In this document: positions 35,024 through 46,944 of the stretch, piece after piece
Numbering within the stretch: the stretch's first letter is position 1
Layout of the letters: every line of letters starts with the position of its first letter
Source of the DNA: Triglochin maritima
Taxonomy: Eukaryota; Streptophyta; Magnoliopsida; Alismatales; Juncaginaceae
Assembly (NCBI GenBank): GCA_963682175.1
Contig: OY821774.1
Location: forward strand, 42,484,201-42,548,200
Reading direction: 5' to 3'
Length of the DNA: 64,000 nucleotides
Program-made: the position numbers and the translations under genes
The notes under the pieces: generated by a model
The model's input: the letters and a program-made list of their open reading frames with translations, nothing else
Told to the model about the DNA's origin: nothing
Databases searched by the model: none

Positions 35024-37800
35024 TCTGAACACAAAATATGGATAAAAGTTACAATAAACAAAAAATAATAGAACTTCCGCAGTTACCAGTACACGGCAAA
35101 AGCAAAAAGAAGGTATAAGTAATTAAAGCGACATCAACCAAATCAAAGCTAAAAAATAATGGAAGCAAACCAAAAAAGGCAATTCATAAAAAAATGATTT
35201 TTTTCATGCTAACTAGGACTGAAAACGGAGCGAATTAAGGGTGGGTATAAGAATTCTATATTTGTATCAATTATATCAATTTTAGATAAGAAATATGAAT
35301 ATCGATGCCAATACTTCTCATATCTCACTATATATTAATGGGACCTTTTCAGGTGAGGTTGACCTAATTTATTTAAGAATTAAGACTGCCCAAAAGGCCA
35401 AAACAATCGTCAAATGGATTTACTACAAATCCAAGTCACTGGGTCGATCAAATATTAGATTCTTATTATAGCAAGGCTTCAAATAATTTTCTATGAACTA
35501 ATTTGCAATTAATGTGAGATTTCAAAACTACCATACTTTCCTTATTAGTTATTCCATGTACAAACATAAACTTCATCTTACCTTATTCCTCCCCTATGCA
35601 AGAGACCATTGTAACAATCCTACTTCCAATGTTTTTGTGGAATAAATGCAAATCAGATAAACAAATACACTGTTTTGAATGCAACATGTGTTTTTCTTGC
35701 ATAAAAAGTGCACTTGTATCAATTATTATGTGATGCAAAATGTTGAAACTAGACAAAAGAAATGTATTTCTCGAGTGAATCTAAAAATATTAAACTTTGT
35801 TGGAAAAATGAAACACAATGAAATTTAAAATCAGGACAGAAATATAAATATAAATGCATCATCATAATTGTAATATGCATTTTCATGCGAAAGAACTGTA
35901 CATTTGTCAACATTTCCTTGTCACCATAAATATCAATTAATTGTCAAGTAACTTAGATAAGAGTTTTTTGTTAACTAAGGTTAGGTTTACATCCCAAAAG
36001 TCAATTTGTAAGGAAGAGACCTATGAGCCTTTATAACCCACAACACATATTTAGGTTTACCAGATAAGAGACTATTCCAACATGCTCCCGCACTTGCGAC
36101 CATCACATAATCGACACGTGGAACACAAATTGGATTTAGGTGGATACAACCAAGTTCACTTACAATGATATATCGGGCTTACACACCGTGGATACAACAT
36201 TCATAGACGATGGATGCATCTTTTCCTTTTCTTTTCTCGATCGGTAGACATTGGATACATCACGTTCACAAGCGGATGCAGTGGATACAACCAGGTCCAC
36301 ATTTAAAAAAAAAAATAGATCCCACATGCAACCTTCTTCAATACCATGTTAAATAAGGTTAGGTCAGGTCTGACAAGGAACTCTACACCTGAAAGTTGAC
36401 TTGTAAATGAGAGACTTGTGAGCCTTAATAACCCACAAGGCCAAAACACACATATAGTTTTACTTGATGTGGGGTTATTCCAACAATTTTAATTTTAAAA
36501 AAATTATGCACTATTGTCAATATAAAATGAATTTGGAGCAGTTGAAATGCAATTACATTAGACGTAGATAAAGATAGACAAAATGATTCATCACTCTTAC
36601 AAGGTTTTGGTTTAAACCCCAACTTAGTCCATGCTCGATTTGTTGTGATAATTAATAATTGATATCTTATATTCAGCTAATAGTTGTGTTGTGGCTCTCG
36701 CTCCATGTCTTACAATTGTGGGGCCTTCTCTCAGATTATATCTTTCGTAAGAGAACTTGTTCGTCCCTTTACTTCTTTTTTTGGTTTTGGTTTTGTTCCC
36801 TTTGTGTCTCGCTTTTTTATCTCTATTAATGGTAAAAGCACATTAAGAATGACAAATGAAAACTTCAATGAACATGTAATGATGTACAAGTCCAAAAAAG
36901 AAATGCACATTTTGCCCGAATAATTTTTTGAAACAAATTGTTTCCTGGCCAAATAAAAAAAAGAGGGAAAACCCCAATCATCCAAAGATATTTTATAATT
37001 CCAAAAATAACATGTTACCAAGTTGGAATTAGGAAAACAACATCTAACAACCCTTCCTAAGGAGACGGTCACAATTGTGGCTTGTGATTACCGTATGGAA
37101 ATCTGATTAGGCAAATTAAAAGAATTCCAAATTCGGTTAAGATTATGCATGAACCTTTCGCATTATGGGATCCAAATCGAAGAATCATTGTTGGACAACC
37201 TTAAATAACCGTATATGAGTCGAACTCATCTGAAAATTCACCTAAATTCATGTTTGAAACAAATGAATGTCGGATGGCAATTGTATACAGATACAAATCA
37301 GATATTATTTACGCATTTTAGTTTGTGAATGATAAAAAATTAACATCTTAAGTTGCGAATTTATGGAAATTTCAAATCACGGATAGCAATCGGATACAAA
37401 TACGAATTGGACATTATCATACATACATATTCTTAGTTCCACCAATTACCATATATATTTTGTAACACCACCTCAAAATTTTGTAAATATAACAGGAACT
37501 TGATCTCAAAAAAACAAACATCAAACTGCGTAATCTCTAAATCACAACCATCCAAAGTGCAATTCGCCTTCTCAACACCACCACGAAACACAAACAAACA
37601 CCAACCCATTCCACAAAGACAACCTCAAGATGACAAAACTAAGCCAAAATTCCCACAAAAGGTCTCACCTTTCACTCCACAAACCCTAGAAAGAAGAATC
37701 TAGGGCGAAAAATAGAGAGAAAATGTGTGATTGGAAACTAAGGAAGTGTGGTCGAGGTACCTTCGAATCGAGACTTGGAAGTAGAGAATTTAGGGTTTTA
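35024..37800 (-). promoter_or_regulatory. 5'-UTR exon, long UTR intron and promoter of the ANTH gene
   Basis: Upstream of the start codon a splice acceptor (TTCAG) ends at 35,025, so the exon begins at 35,024. A good donor (AAAG/GTGAGA) lies at 37,669/37,668, after a stretch with plant leader features (ACCCTAAATTC, AGGGTTTG) at about 37,670-37,800. This implies a noncoding first exon and a 2.6-kb UTR intron, as many plant genes have. The exact transcription start is not determined. The intron holds a TRIM at 35,969-36,485. Confidence 0.5.
35969..36485 (-). mobile_element. TRIM retrotransposon (miniature LTR element)
   Basis: Two short LTRs in the same orientation: 36,347-36,485 (5' LTR on the minus strand) and 35,969-36,082 (3' LTR). 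Both begin TGTTGGAATA and end TTAACA-like on the minus strand, and both share internal blocks (GTGGGTTAT, AAGGCTCA, AGTCTCT). Directly inside the 5' LTR is TGGTATTGAAG, similar to the initiator-Met tRNA primer site; just before the 3' LTR is a purine-rich GTGCGGGAGCA. The 517-bp total and the lack of coding sequence define a TRIM. Flanks TTTTT and ATTTT give a 4-of-5 match. The 5' LTR carries a CCCACATC box. Confidence 0.8.
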
Positions 37801-37829
37801 TCGAACCTCGGAGAAGAAGAAGAAGAAGA

Positions 37830-38560
37830 AGAGGTGAGTAGAGTTATTTTGGGTCGTCGGGAGATTTTGCGGAATTTCGGCGCTTGTTTTGAGGAATATG
37901 CTGAGATTCTTCGATTTCAGTTGGGTTTTTCCCGTGCATCCTTCCGATATCATTCAAGTATCAAATTATTATTTATCTTTTATTGTGTTTTTTTCCACCT
38001 GGGACCCTCTCAAAGAAGGTTTATTGCACCACGTTATATAATTATCAAATCATTTCTCTCATGTTGTTTGATTATTTCCTTCTTTACGGCTGCATCCCTT
38101 GTTTGGTCTCCAAGTGGTTGATTCGTTAAAGTTTCCATACTTATAGAATTTAAAAGAATTTATATATAACTAGATGATTTCCCTATCTTCCGGCTTCAAA
38201 TTAGTTTATTTTATAAAACAATCATCAAAACGCCAAATGCATTTTTCAAAGTTCAAACCAAACTTCCTAATTTTTTTAAGCATCGAATTGCTAGTCAGAT
38301 GATCACGTGATATTTGTGAACTGACCTTGGTATTGTTGTATATTGGGTTGTCTAAGATTTTTTTTCCATTTCTTTTCATAATTGATTAAATGAAAATTGT
38401 TTTGGCACGCCACTTTACTTCCGAAATAGTAAGAAGTTCACTTGAATCCTAAAAGAGCTAGTATTTTATTGAAAACTTGGAAATTTTATAAGTACTTTAG
38501 GTTTCTTGTTTTTTTCATTAGCATGTTATATTCGGTTATTTTGTTTTATCGTATCAAAAA
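37830..38560. other. Region upstream of the ANTH gene, no gene recognised
   Basis: A plus-strand open frame at 37,723-38,121 runs through the presumed UTR exon and promoter and has no motif. The rest is AT-rich and unremarkable. Confidence 0.35.
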
Positions 38561-38589
38561 AGATCATGAGTTCATAGATTATGTTCAGG

Positions 38590-38960
38590 TCATCACTAAC
38601 CATGACTTGGACGACCTGCTCATGAGTGTTCTCTCTCTTCTCTTTCTCTTCCATATCAGTTTTCTCTATCTCCAACTCACTTTCTTCTCTTTCCTACATT
38701 ATTCACATATTAACCACAAACCCACAACAACTTATCTCTCTCATCCACATCATTTTGGGGGTCATCTTGAAAAAAAATTAAAAAAAATCTAAAAAATCAA
38801 AACAATTATAAAACATATTTTCAAAAAAAAATAAAAAAAGATTCAAACAAAAAATTAAAAAAATCAAAACGAAAAAACACTTTAAAAAGCATGCTGCAGA
38901 ACGACCGAGTCATCTCCGGTTGAGGGGTGGGGGGGCGCACGACCTAGTGGTGCTCTAAAG
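38590..38960. repeat. Dispersed repeat, copy A (partner near 49,075-49,470)
   Basis: The block CCTACATTATTCACATNTTAACCACAA and the surrounding CT-rich sequence recur near 49,160-49,210. A CGAC/CCGG-rich patch follows at 38,895-38,955, as at 49,350-49,460. The shared order suggests two copies of a non-autonomous element, but I could not find its ends. Confidence 0.45.
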
Positions 38961-39289
38961 AACATAATACCAAAAAAACACTCACATGTGGCATGTCATG
39001 TCAGAAGAGATGTTTATTTGGATAAATCTCCACCGCACTATGTTTATTTTATTTTTTTATCAAATTTTCTTTGCAATTCAACCCCTCTCTTTATTCTTAA
39101 TATATTATCTCTCTTCACCTCTTCTTTTTTTAAACCAAGTGTTTAGAGACCCACAGAAGGTTTCTCAAAGATATAATTGTAGATTTAGAATACTCTCATC
39201 AAGCTAATTAAATTGAGTACCACTTTCGATATATTTTCATCACCTTTTATTTTGGTCATTTTTCTATATAAGGCCCAAGAATTTATACT

Positions 39290-41100
39290 GAACCAGAAGG
39301 TATTGATCAATAGTGACACTGCATGGGTGTCCAACGAATAGTTCCTCATGCATTGACGAATGAACTTCATACTCGTGTGATGAAACGACTCTAGAACCCA
39401 ATTAGCACAACAAGTAACCCGACGAAGAATCACAACATTGTCGTTAAATTCATGTTTCTTTCAACTAATACTCTGGTCAAAAGATACTAGAACTCAATTA
39501 GCATACATGACCCGACAAAAAATCACAACAAATTCATTGATTCTATTCTCTTAAAAACTAATACTCAAGACAAAGGATACTTGAAGTCAAGTAGCATATG
39601 TGACCCTACGAAGAATCTCAAAATCAATGTGTCAATACGATGTGAGAACTTGAAGTGTGCACGAGAAATACATAAGAAAATGTTTGAATCACAAGGTATT
39701 TATCAACAACCACGCGGCCTTGATGTCCAACAAATAGGTCCTCGTCTCTTAACGAGTCGACTTCATGCTCGTATTGTGAAATGATTCTAGAACCCAATTA
39801 GCACAAGTGACCCGACGAAGAATCACGACATTGACGCCAAATCCATGCTCCTTTCAACTAATACTTCACTCAAAGGATACAAAAACCCAATAAGCATATG
39901 TGATCTGACGAAAAATCACATCACATTTGCCAAATATATGCTTCTAAAAACTAATACTCAAGTCAAAGGATACTAGAAGTCAAGTAGCACAAGTGACCCT
40001 ATGAAGAATATCAAAATCGATGTGTTAATCTGATGTGCGAATTTAAGGTGTGCACGAGAAGTACATAAAAAAGGTTTGAGCCACAAGGTATTGATCAATA
40101 GCCACAAGGTTTGGTTGTACAATGAATAAGTCATCATCCCTTAACAAATGGACTCAATGCACATGTAGTGAAAATCATAAGGTATTTATCAATAGCCAAA
40201 TGGCGTGGGTGTCCAACAAATAGATCATTATCCATTAACGAGTAAACTTCATGCTCGTGTGGTGAAACGATTCTAGAACCCAATTAGAACAAGTGATCCG
40301 ACGAAGAATCACACAATCATCGCCAAATCCTTGCTCCTTTCAAATAATACTCGGTTAAAGGATACTATAACCCAATTAGTATATGTGACCCGACGAAACA
40401 GCACATTCACCAAATCTATGCTCCTAAAAACTATTACTCAAGTCAAAGCATACTAAAATCCAAGTAGCATAGATGAACCCACGAAGAATCTCAAAATTGA
40501 CGTGTTAATGCAATATGAGAAAACTTAATGTGTGCACAAGAATTACATAAGAAAAGATCTGAACCACAAGGTATAGATCAATAACCCACGGTTTAGATGT
40601 CCAAAGAATAGGTCATCATCTCTTAACAAATAGACTACATGCTCGTGTGTTGATAATTAGAAGGTATTGACCAAAACCACACGACCCAGGTGTCCAACAA
40701 ATATGTTATCGTCCCATAACGAATGTACTTCATGCTCGTGTAGTGAAAGGATTCTAGAACCCAATTAGCATAAGTGACCTGACAAAGAATCACAACATCA
40801 TCACCGAATTCATGTTCCTTACAACTAATACTTGAGTCAGAGGATACTACAACCCAATTAGCATATGTGACCGCATGGAGAATCCCAAAATTGATGTGCT
40901 AATGCAAAATGTGAACTCAAGGTATGCACAAGAACTACATAAGAAAGGATAGGAACCACAAGGTTTTGACCAATGACCACACGGTATGAATGTTCAACCA
41001 ATAGTCCTCGTCCGTTAACGAATTGACTCCATGCTCGCGTGGTGAAAACTCTAGAGATCAAATAGCGTAAGTGACTCGGCGGGAAACTCATCTATTTAAA
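39290..41100. repeat. Long-period degenerate tandem array (about 395 and 486 bp)
   Basis: Landmark phrases recur in order. CCAATTAGCACAAGTGACC-like copies lie near 39,400, 39,797, 40,285 and 40,770. AAGTAGCATATGTGACCC-like copies lie near 39,587, 39,982 and 40,465. GGTATTGATCAATAGCCAC-like copies lie near 39,299, 39,693, 40,089, 40,180, 40,569, 40,664 and 40,961. Unit spacing is about 395 bp for the first step and about 486 bp for later ones, because a roughly 90-bp sub-block is duplicated. Units have diverged and are not coding. Confidence 0.8.
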
Positions 41101-41570
41101 AAGTGCTAATGTAAAAGTAAAGGGGAACATCTATCGATTTATAATGTCTATCATAACGATATAAAAGTTATATTTTTAATATACAAGGCCCTAATACAAA
41201 AGTATAGGGGCGTGTTGTTGCTTTACAAGGTTCGCATGTAAGAAAGAGTATAAATCACAAGGTTATTGATTATATATAGAAGACCCGTAAAACAAATCAG
41301 AATGTCATCATCATCAAATTGAAACTATATTCACTGATAACCAACTAGTGAAAACTGACAATATCAATAATTACTCAAAACCTAGCGAATATAGTACTCA
41401 AACGAACCGAAGCGATAAGAAAAATCCAAATTTATGTTTACATATCTCAAAAACGCATTGGGGTTCTCAAAATATGAGATTAAAACATAGAATTGAGAAT
41501 TTGTGACTTGTAATTTGAAATTAACTGACGGGCTGAACTACAAAAAACAAAGATAACTATAAAAAAGAAG

Positions 41571-41625
41571 CACTACTACAAAAACATGTTTTGCCGTCGG
41601 ATTTATCTCGACGGATTTATCTCTC
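41571..41625 (+). mobile_element. Solitary CACTA-type transposon terminus
   Basis: The sequence CACTACTACAAAAACATG followed by TTTTGCCGTCGGATTT and a second CGACGGATTT has the terminal and subterminal look of plant CACTA elements. No opposite end (TAGTG) is found nearby, so only one terminus survives. Confidence 0.5.
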
Positions 41626-42043
41626 TCATGTCACATGTGATCTTCTCTATCATCCACATAATGTCCACCTTGGATTGTGTAAATGTGGCGTCAAAACCAG
41701 GCGTCTGTGGACAATTACCCTTAAAGAACACATCCTACTCGGGCACTAGACTTGAGATTCTTATATAATGCTAAAAGCTAATGGATTATGTATCATTTCA
41801 GGGTGTGTTTGGATTAAATGAGTTTTGTAACCCTCAGAACTCAACTTTTGTCATCCAAACATTTTTTTATTAAGTATGAGTTTTGAGTTGTTTTTTCTGA
41901 ACTACTATTCGTCGCCGTAAAACTACTTAAATCGCCCGTAAGATTACCATTTTGCCCCTCTACACTTTCTACTAATATAACTCCTCATTTCACTCTTTTA
42001 ACACAACTTTCTCTTCATATCACACTTTTATTCACCAAATACG

Positions 42044-44657
42044 ATGTCTCGGAGGCCAGGGAAAGAGCCAACGGACACCCCGGACTACTCACATCTGGTA
42101 AATCACCTTGTTTATTTCAATTAATTTTATAATAAAAAAAATTGCGTCGGGGGGAGGCGGTTCCCGCGACCGCCCGAACGTTGGGTCGGGCGGCTCCCGC
42201 GGTCGCCCGACCCATGGCACAGACGTCTGCGGGAGACGTCTCCCACGTAGGGCAGGCGTCTCCGGCAGACGCCTACCACGTAGGGTAGGCGTCTCCCGCA
42301 GACGCCTGGATTTTTTTTAATTTATTTTTAAATTGATTATAAATTGTGATAAAATTTAAATAAATTGAATATTATGTTAATAATGAGTTAAATTAGTTTA
42401 GTAAATCGTTTATTAATTATAAAATGTGTTAATTAATAAATAAATTGATTATTATGTTAGTAATTAGTTGTGTACGATTTTAGTAACGGATTATTGATTA
42501 ATTGTGATAATTGCTAAATAAATCGATTATTAAGTTAATAATTAGTTTAATTATTTTAGTAAAATCATTAATAAATTTGTATTTTTAAATTGAATTAATA
42601 GTCATCGGGTTACCGTGGAGGAAAAGGGAAATCAATTCCCTTACGCCCGGTACGTAGTATAGCAGACGAGTCAGGTCCTCGTCATCCACGTACACGTGGT
42701 ATTTCTGCTTCAGTTAGGAGAGAGAGAGATCTGTTACGTCGTCGTCAGACACGTGGAGAGTCTTTCGACGACGAGGATGATTCAGATGAGGTGAGGAGTC
42801 ACGACGACAGTGACGATGGGGGCCGATACGACTTGGGGGCACAGGAGGACGCGGTACATCAGTCCGGTCGAGGACGGGGGCGACACGGTGGTCCTTCAGC
42901 TGAGTGGGTCATTAGGAAGGATCGAGGTGGTCGGTTTGTGACCGGTGATTCGAGTTCGTGCACTGCAGACGCCCGAGCTCAGAAGAAGAAGAGGGGTGAT
43001 GACGAGTCTTGGATCGTCACGGATATTATTCCCGGTGGTCCTGTAGATGGCAGCGTCATTCCGAGTTTCGGAGGCCACGTCGCCAGACGCATCTGTGATG
43101 GCGAGGAGCGGAAGGTTTTGAAGTGCCATAATCGGCACAGAGCTTGTACGACATTGCAGGCATGGCGCTCAGTGATGACTGAGGATATGACGGCGACCGT
43201 GGTCGACAGTGGATTGGGTCACTTGCCGTACATCATGTTTTCCTGCATCGACATGCCGTTGATTTCGGCATTCGTGGAGCGGTGGCAGCCTGACACCAAC
43301 ACTTTCCACTTGCCGTTCGGAGAGATGACGATCATGTTGCATGACGTCTTTCAGATTCTTCACATTCCTGTTGAGGGTCCCATGGTCAGTGCGCAGGCGC
43401 CGACATCTGAGCTGAAGTTATATGTATCTGAGTTGCTGGGTGTCAGCCTGGAGGGTCTTGGGCGGGATAGCTCATTTTGGAGTGGCGGTGGTGTTAGTAT
43501 CGACGCTGTGGACGAGTGTTGCAGACGGGGGCGACCACCACGGACTGAGGATACGCAGATGACTGCTTATTTCTTCTTACTGCTAGGCTGCGTATTGTTT
43601 CTCGACAAGAGCGGTTCCAGACTGAGACCACGCGACTTATTGGAGGCGAGGGACCCAGATACCATTGCTGATTACTCATGGGGGTCGGCGACGTTGGCAT
43701 ATCTGTATCGCCAGCTGGGCATATCCAGTCGCGCTGATTGTGGTCAGATTACGGGTTGTCTTACACTGCTGCAGGCTTGGATATATGAGTATTTTCCTGC
43801 TTTCCGCCCCCATCGTGAGCGGAAGATTGTTGGGTGTGGCCATCCTCGTTCGCGTATGTGGGCTGTCCGGGCGGAGGATAAGAGCGAGAGTCGACTTCTT
43901 TCTATTCGTAAACGGCTAGATCAGATGACTGCATCGCAGGTATATGATGTATATATCATTCACGTTTATTTAAATTTAATTTTATTATTATTAACGTATA
44001 AACGTTTAGGTGGAGTGGTTACCGTACGGTCCCGATCCTGCTGTAGCTGTGCCGAGGACTACATTTGCCGGCATTATTCGTTATAGGGATATCACAGAGC
44101 CTTATATACCTGATCGCGTGTTACGTCAGTTAGGCTACGTTCAGGTGATCCCGGTTGACATTCCGACGCCCGAGCATGCAGTACGGTCTGCGACTGCCAC
44201 GATGTACGACGTCAGGCACACCGTTTCGTCTGCGGAATCGGTTTGGAGGACATTTCCGAGACTAGGATGACTACACCTGGCCGATCTGAGTCGTAGCCGC
44301 GACCCCTCCACTTGTGCTCCAGATTATTTGCAGTGGTTCGGTAGGTGCTCACATCCACTACTCGTACGCGGTATCATTCCGAGACCGGAGAGAGCACTGG
44401 ATAGGATATGTGCCGATGCGGTAAGTTTATCTAATTTTATATTTAATTGTAAAGTATATTTTGTTATTGTACGCTAATTTTTATTTTACATACAGTGGAT
44501 GAGTAGGGCGATACGGTGTACGCAGCCGTTCTTGCGAGAGAGAGACGTCATGCCGAGTGAGGCGACGAGACTTGCATGTACAGATTGGGATCGCCTGATC
44601 GAGGATTGGAACAGCCAGTTGGGCATTGTAGACCATGATTCAGATGCTGAGCTGTAG
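42044..44657 (+). pseudogene. Plant mobile domain (PMD) protein gene, MULE copy 2
   Basis: Exons 42,044-42,097, 42,602-43,939, 44,010-44,420 and 44,496-44,657; all phases agree. Exon 2 is open for 446 codons: an acidic/Arg-rich start (RRRQTRGESFDDEDDSDE), an Arg/Gly stretch, then the plant mobile domain up to DQMTASQ. Without a stop the product would be about 654 residues. Exon 3 carries one in-frame TGA at 44,268-44,270 where copy 1 has CGA, a C-to-T change at a CpG. A protein truncated there would still contain the whole PMD core (about 550 residues). The ending SDAEL agrees in both copies. The molecular role of PMD proteins in MULEs is unknown. Confidence 0.87.
42140..42310. repeat. GC-rich palindromes in PMD intron 1, copy 2
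   Basis: This occupies the position of 11,570-11,735 in copy 1 but is arranged differently. It has a GGGTCGGGCG ... CGCCCGACCC hairpin, an ACGTCTGCGGGAGACGTCTC half-palindrome, then two short units of the form AGGCGTCTCC-GCAGACGCCT separated by a repeated CACGTAGGG word. Confidence 0.85.
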
Positions 44658-44935
44658 TTGTCTTGCTTTTACTTTCGTTTTGTTGCACTGTTAGTACATT
44701 TGTTGGTATATGCTTATGTTTATTTGTGTACTCTTATTATTTATTTCTGACGAACATATCTTCTACATATTTCTTTGACTATCGTATTGTTTAATATTTA
44801 TTTTTCACGAAAAGATTTTCAACTTATTTCTTTAGATATGAAATAATATTTAAATTTAAAATACGGTAAAAAAACAACACGATATAAGTAGAAATACACG
44901 ATATATTATACATTACAAAACATTACAAATTACAA

Positions 44936-46103
44936 TCAACGTAACCGGTTCCAATACTCCATCCTACTTTGGTACTGATCCTCCCATCCAACAACACTCT
45001 CATCTCGCATTTGATACCATAAGGTCGCTATAGGAGGTACTGGGAAATCATCAAGTAATTCCAAACGAATAAAATGAGCGTAACTCCCTAAATGAGCAAT
45101 GACCAACTCTCTGACAGGCCTCGTCATGGTAGAGGGACACTCCCAGGGTAGAACAGTAAGACACGGGAACAACGAACCATCCGTTCCCACTGCGAAATAC
45201 ATGACTGCACACTTGTAAAAATTCGCAATAGGAAACAAGTCGGACCAAACCTCCATATAATGCGTGAGTCAAGACATTAGTTTCTTCATCTGCCACAATC
45301 CAATGCAAATACTTATGCTGCACTGCCTCTCTGAGAAGCTGCTGCGCGGGATTCCTGTCTTCAGATTTCGTCCTCCTCATGTACTCTCTGAAGTTGTAAA
45401 TGTGCCTTTGATTAGGATTATCGTCCGGAAATTTCTTCTTTACCGCCAACAAAATGTTACGGGGCCTTGCTTGTGCCTCTGTCATATCCCGAACAATTTG
45501 CTTTGCCCCAGCACTAAGTCCGCTGACCTGTCGGTGACCCTCTGAATAAACTGCCAATGGGTGGTTGTGCTGCCCAAACATGTTACTAGAAACAATAACA
45601 CATCCATCACGATCTCGTCGCTCCACCACTTTTACCAAAAACCGACAACCGCAACCTTTTCTTTTCGTATTCTTTCGCAGTGCAATACTCGTATCACGAG
45701 AACTCATCTCACGTCTGCGATCGCATCTGAGGTAACAATCCATCCGGTTATCTGCTTTTGGTTTGTACGATGATATAACCAAAAAAAATCCGGCTCCTAT
45801 CGCAATTTGTTTCGCCCATTTACAACCTTCCTCGATTGTTGTAAATATTTCTTTACTGTCAAAAAGCTCACTGTAATCTACTTCATCACCACCGAAATCT
45901 TGCAACGGAACCTGAAAATTTTGAATTTAACAAAAAATTAAAAAAAAACAAAAAAAGGGCGGCTGGCTAGGCCGCCTCCACCATGGTGGAGGCGTGCATC
46001 TAAGCCGCCTCCACCTATGTGGAGGCGGCCTAGCCAGACGGCTGAGTCGGAAAAAAAATTCCGCCCCCGTTACCTCGCCGGATTCTGGTGCTTCGCCGGA
46101 CAT
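44936..46103 (-). pseudogene. Deleted MULE transposase gene, copy 2 (zinc finger only)
   Basis: Exon 1 is 46,103-46,074 and exon 2 starts at 45,911. The N-terminal FAR1/WRKY-GCM1-like zinc finger (GCGCRF, QHNHPL) is open because the T-run keeps 8 bases (45,781-45,788). After NVLTHA the reading runs into the deletion joint near 45,260 and leaves the original frame, ending at 45,051 with about 65 unrelated residues. The three catalytic acids, the SWIM finger and the first half of the OTU domain, including its Cys, are gone. The OTU tail with HFIRL persists out of frame to 44,936. A DNA-binding-only product is possible but unproven. Confidence 0.85.
45955..46052. repeat. GC-rich palindromes in transposase intron 1, copy 2
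   Basis: Perfect 19-base outer arms (CTGGCTAGGCCGCCTCCAC and its complement) enclose a further GCCGCCTCCACC-TAT-GTGGAGGCGGC-type hairpin. Copy 1 has only one such unit here. Confidence 0.85.
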
Positions 46104-46944
46104 TTTCGTGGTGTTTGTACTGGGAATGTGAGTAAAACTGAGTCAAACACCTAGTTTAAAGACACGGGACGAAATCGGTATTAATTGATTTGTTAGGGGC
46201 AAAAAGGTCATTTTTGGGGCGATTTAAGTAGTTTTCCGGCGACGAATAGTAGTTCCCTTGTTTTTTTAGCTTGAAAATTGAGTTTTGCAAAACACCAACT
46301 CATACCACTATTTTGCAACACCTAAATATTTATTCCCAAATTATCCCAATCAACTTCCTTATTTCCACTCCATATCCCCAATTTTCATCACAATATTCCG
46401 CAAAAATGTTTTGCTCACCTTTGGTTTTATAATTTTTTTATAGCTCGTACAAATTTGTGTTAGTTGTCAATGATAAAAGTAATATATAGATGACTCTACT
46501 TAGATACTTTTATTTACTTTTATGGATATTACTTTCTAAAACTTTGTTTTCTTTATTTTTTCTTGATTTATTTTCATATGGATATTGCTCATTTACTTTC
46601 ATTTACTTATTCATAAAAATAACAAGTAGAAACATGTCTAATTAGTATGACACTTATGGAGCCGATGAAAGTTCTTTCATGAGATGTGGAGGAGAATTTG
46701 TTAATCCAAAATGCAACCTTCAACTTTTAGTGTAGCAAACATGAGTTGTGAGCTTTGAGTTTTGGCAAAAGGTACCAAAACTTAATATTCAAAACTCAAA
46801 CAAATCAGCGTGAGGTTTGAAGTTTGGGTATGAAACTCATGTGAAGCTTTGAGGTTTACAACTTGTATCATAAATTTTAAGTTTTGAACTTCAAATCTCA
46901 AAACTCAAAACTCAAAACTCAAGTTATCCAAACAGACCCTTAAA

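Larger units (their letters stand above)
41897..46257. mobile_element. Mutator-like element copy 2, internally deleted
   Basis: A 4.36-kb relative of copy 1. Ends read CTGAACTACTATTCGTCGCC and, inverted, GGGAACTACTATTCGTCGCC, flanked by a perfect 9-bp duplication TTGTTTTTT (41,888-41,896 and 46,258-46,266). The order of parts is as in copy 1, but the sequence matching copy 1 positions 14,717-16,471 is missing (1,755 bases), with AATG at the joint (about 45,259-45,262). The PMD gene is nearly intact; the transposase gene has lost its catalytic core. Confidence 0.95.
41801..46939. mobile_element. PIF/Tourist-like MITE split by MULE copy 2
   Basis: The left end GGGTGTGTTTGGAT (41,801) and the right end, read inverted, GGGTCTGTTTGGAT (46,939) are typical Tourist-type termini. 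Flanking bases TCA and TTA may be a worn 3-bp duplication. About 96 bases of the host element lie left of MULE copy 2 and about 680 to its right, giving an original size near 0.78 kb. The interior is rich in AAACTCA/TGAGTTT words and noncoding. Confidence 0.65.

Noticed and set aside
37723..38121. 132-codon plus-strand frame with an acidic run
   Set aside because: It overlaps the likely noncoding first exon and promoter of the ANTH gene, and the GAA repeat creates the acidic run.
39290..41100. CRISPR-like regular repeats
   Set aside because: The genome is eukaryotic and the repeats are long, diverged and without unique spacers.
41797..41900. TCA/TTA around GGGTGTGTTTGG as proof of a PIF element
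   Set aside because: A 3-bp near match is too weak by itself; the call rests on the paired termini.
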